64,000 nucleotides of DNA from Paenibacillus montaniterrae (GCF_018403185.1 NZ_BOSE01000002.1:62001-126000); one strand, 5' to 3'; counted from the stretch's first letter, positions 1-8,459 are shown. The notes: generated from the sequence alone by a model not told the origin. A program made the numbers and translations.

Positions 1-508
1 CCGTAAACTCACCGATCAGCTCATCCAGCTCCTCAATAAATGTCTCGAGCTGCTGGTCAGCCAGACCGTGGACGTCCAGCTCCAGCTGCGCAGGCTGCTG
101 CGCTGCTTCAGCCAACCGTTCAGCACTGAGCGCCTTATATGGCCGATCATTCCTTTGCAGAGCTCTTAATAATAGCGTGCTGGGCAGCGCCTCAGGCAGC
201 TCTACCCAAAGCCGGGCATCCTGCTGTCTTAACGTCGTTATATGCTTGCTTTTGGCGCACGCTTGCTGCAGCTGACGATAGGTACGCTGATGTTGCTCAT
301 TTGCGACGCTTCGATTGGCTGCTGGCGATGAGGCCTGCGCCTGCTGCTGGTCTAATGGGACGGCTGCTTCCTTTTGAACTACAGCTTCGCCATTTTGTTT
401 GCCGGCAGCTGCTGCTGGTTTGCTGGTCGCGGCTCGCCGTACTTGACGCTTGCGTGCAGCTGCAAGCTGCTGCTTCCTCTTTTGCTTAGCTTGATCCTTT
501 TTTGCCAA
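1..508 (-). CDS. hypothetical protein, 3' end cut by window edge
   Basis: An open frame begins at a TTG (506-508) preceded by AAGGAAGGTG about six bases upstream and stays open to the window edge, giving 169 residues. The N-terminus is very rich in Lys, Gln, Arg and Ala (MAKKDQAKQKRKQQLAAARK) and looks disordered and basic. A more ordered part follows, ending in an acidic helical stretch (QQLETFIEELDELIGEF). I do not recognise a family. The smaller frames on the opposite strand have no convincing ribosome binding site and are taken as shadows. Confidence 0.6.
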   Translation of the reverse strand, partial: MAKKDQAKQKRKQQLAAARKRQVRRAATSKPAAAAGKQNGEAVVQKEAAVPLDQQQAQASSPAANRSVANEQHQRTYRQLQQACAKSKHITTLRQQDARLWVELPEALPSTLLLRALQRNDRPYKALSAERLAEAAQQPAQLELDVHGLADQQLETFIEELDELIGEFT

Positions 509-633
509 GTTATTCACCTTCCTTTCCTTACTATACTCATATCCAAATCTATCCATAATGTTCTTACTTTTTGAAGTTTTCTTTTTGGAACACCTTGGTT
601 ATAATAAGGGTAGGTTATGGAGGTGCTAACAAA

Positions 634-726
634 ATGACGTTTTGGATTGTGATGACTGTTCTTGTTTTATTTTTGACCGCGATTCTTACGAGCTCTTATA
701 ATGATGATAAAACAAGCGGTCTGTAA
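634..726 (+). CDS. 30-residue single-pass membrane peptide
   Basis: ATG is preceded by GGAGGTG at good spacing and opens a 30-codon frame ending in TAA. The peptide is one hydrophobic segment (WIVMTVLVLFLTAILT) followed by a short polar tail with two Asp and two Ser. This is typical of small bacterial membrane peptides. It lies alone between the divergent gene to the left and the terminators to the right. No family is recognised. The ribosome binding site plus a clean transmembrane composition support translation, but length alone gives little statistical weight. Confidence 0.45.
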   Translation: MTFWIVMTVLVLFLTAILTSSYNDDKTSGL

Positions 727-825
727 GCCTTCATCGAGCAGCAGGGGGCTCCTTGCCCCCACGCTCTCACATTGGATGATGATCTCCCTCTAATATATGT
801 ATTTATGCGGCAAATAAGCATATAT

Positions 826-871
826 AAAAAAAGCAACGTCTCTTTGTTAGAAAAGAAACGTTGCTTTTTTT
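826..871. terminator. bidirectional intrinsic terminator
   Basis: GCAACGT and ACGTTGC form a stem with extra A/T pairing, flanked by an A-run on the left and a T-run on the right, so it can end transcription both ways. It follows the stop of the AbrB-like gene on the minus strand. A short GC hairpin at 744-760 lies just after the small ORF but lacks a T-run. Confidence 0.8.
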
Positions 872-884
872 GTTGCCAGCCTAA

Positions 885-1136
885 TTATGCCTGCTTCATC
901 TGATCCAGTTCAGCCATGCAAACATTACATACATACTTTTCCTTGAATTCTGCAACCTCTGCCATAGAGCCGCAAAATACACATTTTGGGCGGTAGCGCT
1001 CCAAAATAATATGATCTCCTTGGACGAAAATCTCCACTGGATCTCCTTCGTTCATCAAATAGCGTTTACGAAGAGATTTAGGAAGAACGATCCGTCCTAG
1101 TTGATCTACCTTTCTAACCACTCCTGCTGGTTTCAT
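885..1136 (-). CDS. AbrB-family transition-state-type regulator with C-terminal Cys pairs
   Basis: This is an 83-residue DNA-binding protein. Residues 1-50 are a SpoVT/AbrB swapped-hairpin domain (VVRKVDQLGRIVLPKSLRK) of the kind that regulates transition-phase genes in Bacillus. Unlike B. subtilis AbrB or Abh, the tail carries two CxxC pairs (Cys52/55 and Cys70/73), a probable zinc knuckle. I chose the ATG at 1136 because it lies five bases after GAGGTG; upstream in-frame codons would read through that site. A close paralogue lies at 4162-4461. Function as a regulator is inferred from the domain; its targets are unknown. Confidence 0.85.
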   Translation of the reverse strand: MKPAGVVRKVDQLGRIVLPKSLRKRYLMNEGDPVEIFVQGDHIILERYRPKCVFCGSMAEVAEFKEKYVCNVCMAELDQMKQA

Positions 1137-1255
1137 CATGTCACCTCTCTTATGTCTCATTTTGCAAGTATTTCGAGGGAAAACCATGCTTTTTTCTTTT
1201 TCGACAAATATAAACAAAATCCTTCAAGTATATTAAAATAAGTTTTACCAAATTT

Positions 1256-1720
1256 TTATTTTAAATTATGAAATCCAGTTTGCCGCAGTGCCTCGTATAA
1301 AATCGCGCAGACGGAATTGGACAAATTCAAGGAGCGAACCGCATCCGTCATCGGCATTTTCATGCATGTATCGAGATTGCTGTAGATCAGCTCCTCCGGC
1401 AGCCCTTTCGTCTCCTTGCCAAACACTAAAAAATCTCCGTCCTTGTATGTGAAGTCGGAATAATATTTTTTGCCTTTCGTGCTGGCGTAATAATAGGTCG
1501 CATCTGGATATTTGCTTTGCAGCTCGGCAAATGAGTCATGGTACTCGATATGTACAGCATGCCAATAATCCAAACCAGCGCGCTTCAGCTGCTTGTCATC
1601 CGTGCTGAAGCCAAGCGGACGCACCAAGTGCAGATGGGCGCCGGTAGCCGCACAAGTCCGCGCAATGTTTCCTGTGTTAGCTGGTATTTCTGGTTCGACC
1701 AGAACAATATGAAATGCCAT
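1256..1720 (-). CDS. trmL: tRNA (cytidine(34)-2'-O)-methyltransferase TrmL
   Basis: This 154-residue SPOUT-class methyltransferase has the usual length for TrmL (CspR/YibK). It shows the N-terminal signature NTGNIARTCAATGAHLHLVR (residues 15-34) and the knot motifs FGKETKGLP (100-108) and RSLNLSNS (129-136) that bind S-adenosylmethionine. Family knowledge: it 2'-O-methylates the wobble base of tRNA-Leu. A GGAGAATGG site precedes the ATG. It probably shares no operon with the AbrB-like gene, because about 120 bp separate them. Confidence 0.93.
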   Translation of the reverse strand: MAFHIVLVEPEIPANTGNIARTCAATGAHLHLVRPLGFSTDDKQLKRAGLDYWHAVHIEYHDSFAELQSKYPDATYYYASTKGKKYYSDFTYKDGDFLVFGKETKGLPEELIYSNLDTCMKMPMTDAVRSLNLSNSVCAILYEALRQTGFHNLK

Positions 1721-1806
1721 GTTCCATTCTCCTGTCTCTGTTCATATTCTCTTTACAATTCAAGCTTTTTTTACACTTACTTTACAGAACGTTAATTCTT
1801 AGCAGA

Positions 1807-1835
1807 TTGTTATCCCTCATAATGACTAATAATAC
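1807..1835 (+). promoter_or_regulatory. sigma-A type promoter for the response regulator
   Basis: TTGTTA and TAATAC are separated by 17 bases, about 70 bases upstream of the regulator start codon. The -35 is good and the -10 moderate. Confidence 0.45.
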
Positions 1836-1901
1836 GTGTTTCATGTATCTTCAATAGTGTCAATGAAAGTTCATCCTCTTGGATGTAAAGGAGTGCTTCC
1901 C

Positions 1902-2618
1902 ATGCAAAAAAAAATATTGATCGTGGATGACGAGCCTTCAATCTCCAAACTAATCGAATTTAACTTAAAGCTCGCTGGCTTTGAAGTCATGTGCGTAGAA
2001 GATGGAGAGGCTGTTTTTCGATCCTTGCGAACGTTTCGCCCTGATTTAATTATACTCGATTTAATGCTGCCAAAAATGAGCGGTATTGAAGTATGCCGCA
2101 TGCTGCGCGACCAAAACAATGCTGTTCCCATTATTATGCTAACCGCTCTACACGACGTTGCCGACAAAATCAACGGATTAGATAACGGCGCTGACGATTA
2201 TATGACAAAACCGTTTAGTCCGCAAGAGTTAATTTCACGAATTACGGCAATTTTCCGTCGTCTTGACACATTGCCAAGCTCAATTAAAGAAGAGCAGTAT
2301 CAAATTGGCCAGCTTCTTATCCTTGCCGATCAGCGACAGGTCTATTTGAACAATGAAAGTGTTGAGCTGACGCCTAAAGAGTTTGAACTGCTGCTATTTT
2401 TATGCAAGCATGAAGGCAAGGTGCTAAGCCGTCAGCAGCTGCTGCATGGCGTATGGGACTATCATTTCTTAGGAGATACCCGAATTGTAGATGTCCATAT
2501 TAGCCATTTGCGCGAAAAAATCGAGCGCAATGCACGCAACCCGGAATATATTACGACCATTCGCAACGTCGGCTACAAGCTGCAGCGGCCGCGCATCAAT
2601 GCCAGCTCCATAAGCTGA
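1902..2618 (+). CDS. OmpR/PhoB-family response regulator, orphan
   Basis: A 238-residue two-domain regulator. The receiver has the acidic pocket Asp9/Asp10, phospho-acceptor Asp53 (LIILDLMLP), Thr81 and Lys103 (TKPF). The C-terminal winged helix ends in the usual GYKLQRP. The ATG at 1902 is preceded by AAAGGAG at proper spacing; a longer upstream frame lacks a site. No histidine kinase lies beside it, so its partner must be elsewhere. A strong terminator follows at once, so it is probably monocistronic. Confidence 0.9.
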   Translation: MQKKILIVDDEPSISKLIEFNLKLAGFEVMCVEDGEAVFRSLRTFRPDLIILDLMLPKMSGIEVCRMLRDQNNAVPIIMLTALHDVADKINGLDNGADDYMTKPFSPQELISRITAIFRRLDTLPSSIKEEQYQIGQLLILADQRQVYLNNESVELTPKEFELLLFLCKHEGKVLSRQQLLHGVWDYHFLGDTRIVDVHISHLREKIERNARNPEYITTIRNVGYKLQRPRINASSIS

Positions 2619-2641
2619 TTTCAAGTAAGCCAAGCACACAA

Positions 2642-2675
2642 AAGACCGCTTAGTCTCGATGAGATAAGCGGTCTT
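2642..2675. terminator. bidirectional terminator between convergent genes
   Basis: An 11-bp perfect stem (AAGACCGCTTA and TAAGCGGTCTT) lies between the response regulator and the 3' end of serC. Confidence 0.85.
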
Positions 2676-2691
2676 ATTATATCATATCAAC

Positions 2692-3783
2692 TTAGGCATT
2701 GCGTGCCTGGAATTCTTTCATAAATTTAGCTAGCGCCTCACAGCTTTCCAGCGGAACAGCATTATAGGTTGAAGCGCGCAAACCGCCAACATCTCGATGG
2801 CCTTTCAAGCCAACAAAGCCAGCAGCTTCGGATTCCTTAACAAATTTTTTCTCGAGCTCTTCGTTTTTGCCTTGAATGCGGAATGTAATATTCATAGGAG
2901 AGCGATCTTCTTTATTGGCACAGCCTTCATAGAAGCCGTTGCTTTCATCAATCACATCATAAATGAGCTTTGTTTTGTTAAGGTTGTATCGCTCAACTTC
3001 CGCCAAGCCGCCTTTAGCCTTAATCCATTTCAATACTAAGCCGACCATGTAAACCGCAAAGGAAGGCGGTGTGTTGTATAAAGAATTTGCTTTCGCGTGC
3101 GTGTCGTAACGAAGCATGGTTGGAATGCTCTTAGGACTTTCGGCGATTAGATCTTCACGTACAATAACTACAGTGACACCAGAAGGACCAAGATTTTTTT
3201 GTGCGCCTGCATAAATTAAGCCGAATTTGCTAACATCTACCGGACGGCTCAAAATATCGCTGGACATATCCGCAATTAGCGGTACATTGCCTAGCTCAGG
3301 GAATGCTTTATATTGCACGCCGCCAATCGTTTCATTGGATGTCACATGCACGTAGGCTGCATTTTCCGGAACAACAATTTCAGAAGCTTGCGGAACTCGC
3401 ATGTAGCTGTCTTCTTTCGAAGAAGCCGCTATTACCGCCTCGCCGACCGTTTTAGCCTCTTTGATCGCTTTGCCAGCCCATGCGCCTGTATCGACATATG
3501 CGCCGACTTTACCCTCGGATAGAAAGTTCATTGGAATCATAGCAAATTGTGTGCTTGCTCCGCCTTGCAAAAATAAAATTTTATAATTGTCAGGAATGTT
3601 CATCAGCTCACGCAGCAGATCCTGCGCTTCTTGATTTACTTTTTCATACGTTGCACTGCGATGAGACATTTCCATCAATGCCATGCCAGCGCCATCGTAG
3701 TCGATGAATTCGGCCTGTGCCTGCTGAAGCACCTCTAGTGGTATTGCCGCAGGGCCAGCGTTAAAATTGTAAGCACGTGTCAT
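2692..3783 (-). CDS. serC: phosphoserine aminotransferase
   Basis: 363 residues, normal for SerC. It converts 3-phosphohydroxypyruvate and glutamate to phosphoserine and 2-oxoglutarate in serine synthesis, and also serves pyridoxal phosphate synthesis in some bacteria. The N-terminal YNFNAGPAAIP is diagnostic. LFLQGGAS (70-77) binds the cofactor phosphate and AGAQKNLGPSG contains the PLP lysine, Lys196. AGAAAGGATG precedes the ATG. It is a single gene with its own promoter and a shared terminator. Confidence 0.97.
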   Translation of the reverse strand: MTRAYNFNAGPAAIPLEVLQQAQAEFIDYDGAGMALMEMSHRSATYEKVNQEAQDLLRELMNIPDNYKILFLQGGASTQFAMIPMNFLSEGKVGAYVDTGAWAGKAIKEAKTVGEAVIAASSKEDSYMRVPQASEIVVPENAAYVHVTSNETIGGVQYKAFPELGNVPLIADMSSDILSRPVDVSKFGLIYAGAQKNLGPSGVTVVIVREDLIAESPKSIPTMLRYDTHAKANSLYNTPPSFAVYMVGLVLKWIKAKGGLAEVERYNLNKTKLIYDVIDESNGFYEGCANKEDRSPMNITFRIQGKNEELEKKFVKESEAAGFVGLKGHRDVGGLRASTYNAVPLESCEALAKFMKEFQARNA

Positions 3784-3823
3784 TAACTTTCATCCTTTCT
3801 AAGTAACACCATCAATATCTTAA

Positions 3824-3852
3824 ACTATATCAACTTTGCTTCGTTCCATCAA
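3824..3852 (-). promoter_or_regulatory. sigma-A promoter for serC
   Basis: Read on the minus strand, TTGATG and TATAGT are separated by 17 bases, about 45 bases upstream of the serC start. The rest of the 3784-4161 gap holds only a weak terminator (next entry) and AT-rich sequence; no gene is supported there. Confidence 0.6.
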
Positions 3853-4021
3853 GTAGAAACGTCTCACTCTATCAAAAAAACTCGAACATATTTCGATAAA
3901 GTTGTGTAAATATTCGTGTTTTAACGTGAAATTATTCACATGTTTTAGTATAATACAGGAATGATGTTTTGTGAAGCGTTAATGTTGCGATATAGATCAA
4001 ACGATGAAATGGCGTTATAAA

Positions 4022-4048
4022 AAGAAAAAGGGGCTGCCAAAAAAGCCA
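4022..4048 (-). terminator. weak terminator after the second AbrB-like gene
   Basis: On the minus strand GGCT and AGCC form a short stem followed by a T-rich run (TTTTTCTTTTT). The stem is only four to five pairs, so this is tentative. Confidence 0.4.
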
Positions 4049-4161
4049 GTAAAGCTGACTGAGTTTCTTTATGATAGTATTCCATGACTGCATTCAATCG
4101 ACTCATTGCCTTTTCCCGCTTTTCCCCTCTCGTTCCAGTCAATCTTTCTTAACAGATACTG

Positions 4162-4461
4162 TCACTGATGCTCTGTTTCGAGTCTCGCAGCACTTTCCAG
4201 TATCCTCTTCCGATTCATCTTTACATCAAACAAACATGAACTGCAAACGAATTTCCCGGAAAAGTATGACAGTTGATCGGTCGATTCACAAAACAAGCAT
4301 TGCTGCGCTCGATATTTGCATAAGGCAATTATTTGCCGTTGTTCATCGACTAAAATTTCGACCGCATCTCCTTCCTGCACCCCTATGACACGTCGCAGTT
4401 CAATCGGCAAAACAATTCGCCCCAATTGATCAACTTTTCGGACAATGCCTGTGTTCTTCAA
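4162..4461 (-). CDS. AbrB-family regulator with C-terminal Cys pairs (paralogue)
   Basis: 99 residues, starting at TTG (4461), which sits seven bases after GGAGGG. A longer in-frame ATG at 4488 would translate the ribosome binding site itself. Residues 1-45 form the AbrB hairpin (IVRKVDQLGRIVLPIELRR). The tail carries Cys55/58 and Cys73/76, the same CxxC-CxxC pattern as the protein at 885-1136, plus a longer charged C-terminus. Two such paralogues within 3.5 kb suggest an old local duplication. Transcription regulation is inferred from the fold; targets are unknown. Confidence 0.82.
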   Translation of the reverse strand: MKNTGIVRKVDQLGRIVLPIELRRVIGVQEGDAVEILVDEQRQIIALCKYRAQQCLFCESTDQLSYFSGKFVCSSCLFDVKMNRKRILESAARLETEHQ

Positions 4462-4684
4462 TTCATATCCCTCCAAAATAACGAACAATTTTGACCCTAT
4501 TATTAAGACGAGCCTTTTATAAGTTTCATAACGCTTTCCAAAAAATTTTTCTTTTTTTCATCTGCCACTGGATATGATTCATATTTGTCTTAATGCTCCG
4601 ATTCCATTACTATGATAAGTAAGAAGGTTCCCAGCATTTTTATAAATTTACAATTTATTTCGGGTAATATTTTAGGGGGTACAA

Positions 4685-5269
4685 ATGGAGGAACAATGGT
4701 GGCTATTATTTGAAACAGAATTCGATGCCTTAAGCTATGATCTTCAGCGTTATCTATACGATTCGTTTTTCCAATTTGCCTATAAAGAGATTATCTATTT
4801 GCTCAAAGATCATACACTTGCAGAAGACATCATCCAGGAAGCGTTTTTGAAAGCAACTGCCAAGCGCCACCAACTTAAAAATGCAGCTTCCGGCAAGCAA
4901 TGGGTCCGGCGGATAATCCGTAACCAGATGCTCGATTCGATAAAAAGCAAAAAAAATCGTCATTGGACGAACCTGGAGGACGTCTATAAAGTAAATGTAA
5001 AAGATACTTCCACTTTGGAAGCAGCCGCCAGCGTCGAGAACGACGTTGAAGATGCATTGCGAAACCAAATGCTTCACGAGGCTATCATGGAGTTGAAGGA
5101 AGAGTATCGCACCCTACTTATAAAATACTATATGGAAGAAAAGCCATATAAGGAAATTGCCCTTGAATTAGGGATCAGCGAACAAGTCATTGCGCAGCGC
5201 CTATTCCGTGCCAGAAAAAAATTACTTGGCCAATTCTCAAAAAAATGGGGTGATAACGATGGAGAATGA
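4685..5269 (+). CDS. ECF-type RNA polymerase sigma factor
   Basis: 194 residues with the two ECF sigma regions: region 2 around residues 25-75 (DHTLAEDIIQEAFLKA, core binding and -10 recognition) and region 4 around 140-185, a helix-turn-helix (KPYKEIALELGISEQVI). AGGGGG precedes the ATG. Its last 11 bases overlap the next gene, which encodes a membrane-anchored protein, the classic sigma/anti-sigma arrangement. It probably directs its own operon, but I could not fix a matching promoter. Confidence 0.9.
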   Translation: MEEQWWLLFETEFDALSYDLQRYLYDSFFQFAYKEIIYLLKDHTLAEDIIQEAFLKATAKRHQLKNAASGKQWVRRIIRNQMLDSIKSKKNRHWTNLEDVYKVNVKDTSTLEAAASVENDVEDALRNQMLHEAIMELKEEYRTLLIKYYMEEKPYKEIALELGISEQVIAQRLFRARKKLLGQFSKKWGDNDGE

Positions 5270-6011
5270 AAAGTACGAAAAATTACTGCATGACCTGCAG
5301 CAAGACATTGAAGTTCCGGACAGTACACCATCATGGAATGCGCTCCAACCAAAACTAGAACGCCGGAAGCGTCGAAAGAGGCTTATCCGACGCATGAAAA
5401 CTGTAACCGGACTTGTCTGTGCCTCTTTGATCGTCAGCGTATTGATTGGCGGCGGACCTCAACGGACATATGCCTACATTTCTGAGTTTTTTAACGATGT
5501 CATTCAGATTTTCTTGCAAAAGTCCGCTGATGATCCGGCTTCTGCCCTTACCGTGCCCCCACCAGCATTTGAAGAAAATCAGAGCGGCAGCGGCGACGCC
5601 GAATTAGCGAAGCCGGAGAAGGTTACATTGGAGGAAGCAAAGCAAAAGCTGGCCTTTCCCCTCCTGTTGCCGTCTTATGTGCCGGAACAGCTAGAGCTTT
5701 CAGACATCCGGATTTTCAAAGATACCGACGGCCAGTTCCGTGCAGCTTACCTGGAATATGCGAATGCGGCTGGAGCGTTAGTGAAAGTCAATCAACGCCT
5801 GATTACAAACAACAGCTCCATTATGATGGAGGTTCAGGAAGGGGCCGGAACGATTAAAGACGTTATGATTGGCGAGCAATACCCGGGCATTCTTGTCGAA
5901 CTCTCCGATGGTTCAGTTTTTATGGAATGGATTGCATCGGACATAAAAATGCTCCTGTCCGGGCCATTAACCGAAACGGAAGCATTGCAGTGGGCCGAGG
6001 CCTTCCACTAG
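5259..6011 (+). CDS. membrane-anchored anti-sigma-like protein with DUF4367-type domain
   Basis: 250 residues. Residues 1-45 are cytosolic and basic, a hydrophobic segment spans about 48-66 (TGLVCASLIVSVLIGG), and the rest is predicted outside the cell. After a proline/acidic linker (residues 95-125), the C-terminal part (KLAFPLLLPSYVPEQL onward) resembles DUF4367 domains often fused to anti-sigma factors. The start ATG lies inside the sigma-factor 3' end, indicating translational coupling. Its likely job is to hold the ECF sigma factor at the membrane until an envelope signal arrives. This is inferred from gene order and topology. Confidence 0.75.
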   Translation: MENEKYEKLLHDLQQDIEVPDSTPSWNALQPKLERRKRRKRLIRRMKTVTGLVCASLIVSVLIGGGPQRTYAYISEFFNDVIQIFLQKSADDPASALTVPPPAFEENQSGSGDAELAKPEKVTLEEAKQKLAFPLLLPSYVPEQLELSDIRIFKDTDGQFRAAYLEYANAAGALVKVNQRLITNNSSIMMEVQEGAGTIKDVMIGEQYPGILVELSDGSVFMEWIASDIKMLLSGPLTETEALQWAEAFH

Positions 6012-6035
6012 GGCGTGTAGGATACACGCCCTAGT

Positions 6036-6069
6036 AAAAAAGCCAAGCAGTTTATGACTGCTTGGCTTT
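6036..6069. terminator. bidirectional terminator between convergent genes
   Basis: GCCAAGCAG and CTGCTTGGC form a perfect stem flanked by an A-run and a T-rich side. A second small hairpin, GGCGTGTAGGATACACGCC, sits directly after the stop codon at 6011-6030. Confidence 0.85.
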
Positions 6070-6072
6070 CAT

Positions 6073-6552
6073 TTATAGTGGAAGCAAGAGAGAACCAGAG
6101 TATCGCGTACCTGATTCGTACACATCACCATGAGTAATCCAGTGTGATGATTTTGTCCTGTAATAGTATCCCTTGGCCACCGAAGTGAGAATATGCGACT
6201 GGTACGTATAAGCCGAATCGCTATCGATAGCGGGCGTCCCACTAATGACATCGATCCATACCGATCCCGTCCATCGTTGCAGAGTCAATCCAACTCCGAT
6301 TTCATCCACATGAACGGTAGCGGCCGTATCGCCCCAAATGTTTAACCTACCGTTGGATAGCTCCGATATGTATCCTGCCCCCCGTTCCAGATACGAAAAA
6401 TTAGGATCAAATAGCGTCAATGGCTGAATTAGACCAGGCGGCGGAGCTGTTAAAGCTCCCGGCTCAATGTGTGAAGCAGCTTGGCCTTGGATCGGCAAAA
6501 CGATCAGCCCTAGCAAAATAAGTGAAAGCCCTAGCATTGCAATCTTCTTCAT
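6073..6552 (-). CDS. secreted protein, DUF6147-like
   Basis: 159 residues with a clear Sec signal peptide (KKIAML, hydrophobic core, QGQAA cleavage near residue 26). The mature part has several aromatic beta-strand-like stretches (LQRWTGSVWIDV; KGYYYRTKSSHWITHGDVYE), like small exported Firmicute proteins I recall as DUF6147. Biochemical function is unknown. It is transcribed towards the ECF operon and shares a terminator with it. GAAGGGG precedes the ATG. Confidence 0.7.
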   Translation of the reverse strand: MKKIAMLGLSLILLGLIVLPIQGQAASHIEPGALTAPPPGLIQPLTLFDPNFSYLERGAGYISELSNGRLNIWGDTAATVHVDEIGVGLTLQRWTGSVWIDVISGTPAIDSDSAYTYQSHILTSVAKGYYYRTKSSHWITHGDVYESGTRYSGSLLLPL

Positions 6553-6624
6553 AGGTCCATCCCCTTCTAAATTTCTTTCTATATATAGACGATGGATGAA
6601 TCACGAATATGACTAAAACTAGAG

Positions 6625-6673
6625 AAAAAAAATGCTGAACGAGAAAATTTGGGTTTCCTCGTTCAGCATTTTT
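6625..6673. terminator. bidirectional terminator next to glnA
   Basis: ATGCTGAACGAG and CTCGTTCAGCAT form a 12-bp stem flanked by A-run and T-run, three bases beyond the glnA stop codon. Confidence 0.88.
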
Positions 6674-6675
6674 AA

Positions 6676-8100
6676 TTACACGTTGAAGTAAAGGTTGAAT
6701 TCATGCGGATGAATACGAATTGCAACTTGCTTCGCTTCATTGCGTTTGAATGCAATGTAGTTCGCGATGAAGTCTTCAGAGAATACGCCGCTTTCTGTCA
6801 AGAAGGCAGAATCGGACTCAAGCGCATCCAGTGCTTCTTCCAACGTACCAGGTACGCTGCGGATTTCTTTTTTCTCATCATCAGACAGCTCATAAATGTT
6901 TTTGTCGAATGGTCCGTAGCCAAGTGCAACTGGATCAAGACCTTTCTTAATTCCGTCAAGACCTGCTAACAGCATTGCAGCAAATGCAAGGTAAGGGTTA
7001 GCAGTAGAGTCTGGCGTACGGAACTCAATGCGGCAGCCTTTTGGCGAAACAGCAGCAATTGGAATACGTACTGCTGCAGAACGGTTGCCTTTAGAGAATA
7101 CCAGGTTAACTGGAGCTTCATAGCCAGGAACCAGACGCTTGAAGGAGTTTGTACTTGGGTTAGTCAACGCAATTAGCGCTGGTGCATGGTAAAGAATACC
7201 GCCAATATAGTTCATTGCAAGCTTGCTCAGGTTGCCGTAAGCGCCTTTTTCGTAGAACAAAGGAGTGTCGCCATCGAAAATGGAGCTGTGAACGTGCATA
7301 CCGCTGCCGTTGTCGCCAAATAGCGGCTTAGGCATAAATGTAGCAACCTTGCCCCATTGCTTCGCAACGTTTTGCACGATGTATTTATATTTAATAAGAT
7401 TGTCAGCTGTTGTAGTCAATGTGCTGAAACGGAAGTTGATTTCAGCTTGGCCTGCAGTAGCAACCTCATGGTGATGACGCTCAACCTTAAGGCCCGTTTC
7501 TTCCATAATACGAACCATTTCAGAACGGATATCTTGCTGAGCATCAGTAGGTGCAACTGGCACATAACCGCCTTTAACAGCTACTTTGTAGCCAAGGTTT
7601 CCGCCTTCTTCTTTACGGCCAGTGTTCCAGGCAGCTTCCTCGGAATCAACAGAGTAGAAAGAAGAATTCATATTGTTTTCGAAACGAACATCATCAAAAA
7701 TGAAGAACTCGGATTCTGGAGCGAAAAATGCTGCAGTACCTACGCCGGATTTTTGTAGATATTCTTCTGCTTTTTGTGCAATACTACGAGGGTCGCGGTC
7801 ATAACGCTCACCAGCAGGTGTAAAAATATTACACATAATGTTAAGTGTTGGATGAAGCGTGAAAGGATCAACAAATGCAGATTCAGTATCAGGCATCATT
7901 ACCATATCGGATTCTTCAATTCCACGGAATCCAGGGATCGAAGATCCGTCGAATGCTACACCGTTCTCGAACGTTTCTTCGTTAACCTCGCTAACTGGCA
8001 ATGTGATGTGATGAACTCCGCCGTTAAGACCGATAAAACGGAAATCCACAAACATGATGCTGTTCTCTTCAATTGTTTTAAGAATTTGTTGAACTGACAT
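6676..8100 (-). CDS. glnA: glutamine synthetase, type I-beta
   Basis: 474 residues; makes glutamine from glutamate, ammonia and ATP. Motifs: DGSSIPGF, MHVHSSIFDGD, NPSTNSFKRLVPGYEAP (ATP and glutamate site) and RIEFRTPD. It is about 30 residues longer than the feedback-inhibited alpha form usual in Bacillus. It has the beta-type insertion near residues 150-175 and the segment NIYELSDDE around Tyr403, which aligns with the adenylylated tyrosine of enterobacterial GlnA. No glnR precedes it. The start is set by GGAGGATTTATTT before ATG 8100; the upstream ATG reads through that site. Confidence 0.94.
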   Translation of the reverse strand: MSVQQILKTIEENSIMFVDFRFIGLNGGVHHITLPVSEVNEETFENGVAFDGSSIPGFRGIEESDMVMMPDTESAFVDPFTLHPTLNIMCNIFTPAGERYDRDPRSIAQKAEEYLQKSGVGTAAFFAPESEFFIFDDVRFENNMNSSFYSVDSEEAAWNTGRKEEGGNLGYKVAVKGGYVPVAPTDAQQDIRSEMVRIMEETGLKVERHHHEVATAGQAEINFRFSTLTTTADNLIKYKYIVQNVAKQWGKVATFMPKPLFGDNGSGMHVHSSIFDGDTPLFYEKGAYGNLSKLAMNYIGGILYHAPALIALTNPSTNSFKRLVPGYEAPVNLVFSKGNRSAAVRIPIAAVSPKGCRIEFRTPDSTANPYLAFAAMLLAGLDGIKKGLDPVALGYGPFDKNIYELSDDEKKEIRSVPGTLEEALDALESDSAFLTESGVFSEDFIANYIAFKRNEAKQVAIRIHPHEFNLYFNV

Positions 8101-8176
8101 AAATAAATCCTCCATTTCCGAACAATCAGATGTAAATTTTTAATAATGTTCAATTTCTCGTTTACTTATGTTGTCA

Positions 8177-8229
8177 TTATAAAACTCTGAAAAAACATCG
8201 TCAATACTCATGTAAGGTATTTTTTACGC
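8177..8229 (-). promoter_or_regulatory. glnA promoter with nearby inverted repeat
   Basis: On the minus strand TTGACG (8200-8205) and TATAAT (8177-8182) are 17 bases apart, a strong sigma-A promoter. Just upstream, at 8212-8229, CGTAA-N8-TTACA is an imperfect dyad resembling a GlnR/TnrA site but one base too wide. The remaining gap to 8400 shows only a weak cre-like site (8309-8322). Confidence 0.75.
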
Positions 8230-8399
8230 AGATGTTAGCTTTATTCACAAACCTAACATGGACAGAAAAATCCCGTAAAATCAACACTTTTCACGCTTTA
8301 ACCCTCTTTGTAAGCGTTACCTTTCATTCCACTTTGCACAAAAAATATGTGTAAAAGTACAAACGAAAACGTATACATTAGACACTTAAAAATAGCAAA

Positions 8400-8436
8400 C
8401 AAAAACGCTGTCTCCAGGAATCCCCGGAAACAGCGC
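8400..8436 (-). terminator. terminator of the ABC exporter operon
   Basis: On the minus strand a ten-pair stem with one mismatch (CGCTGT and ACAGCG at its base) is followed by a T-run. It lies 25 bases after the stop of the exporter gene. Confidence 0.8.
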
Positions 8437-8459
8437 TGCAAGCTCAGTCTAATTCTCTC

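Noticed and set aside
139..489. 116-codon frame on the plus strand
   Set aside because: Antisense to the better supported TTG-started gene at 1-508; no ribosome binding site.
3945..4142. 65-codon frame on the minus strand
   Set aside because: Weak ribosome binding site, overlaps the likely terminator of the AbrB-like gene, and no recognisable domain.
8212..8229. GlnR/TnrA box at glnA
   Set aside because: The half sites fit but the spacer is eight rather than seven bases; kept only as a note with the promoter.
8309..8322. cre-like site upstream of glnA
   Set aside because: Two mismatches to the CcpA consensus at positions that matter; not enough to call.
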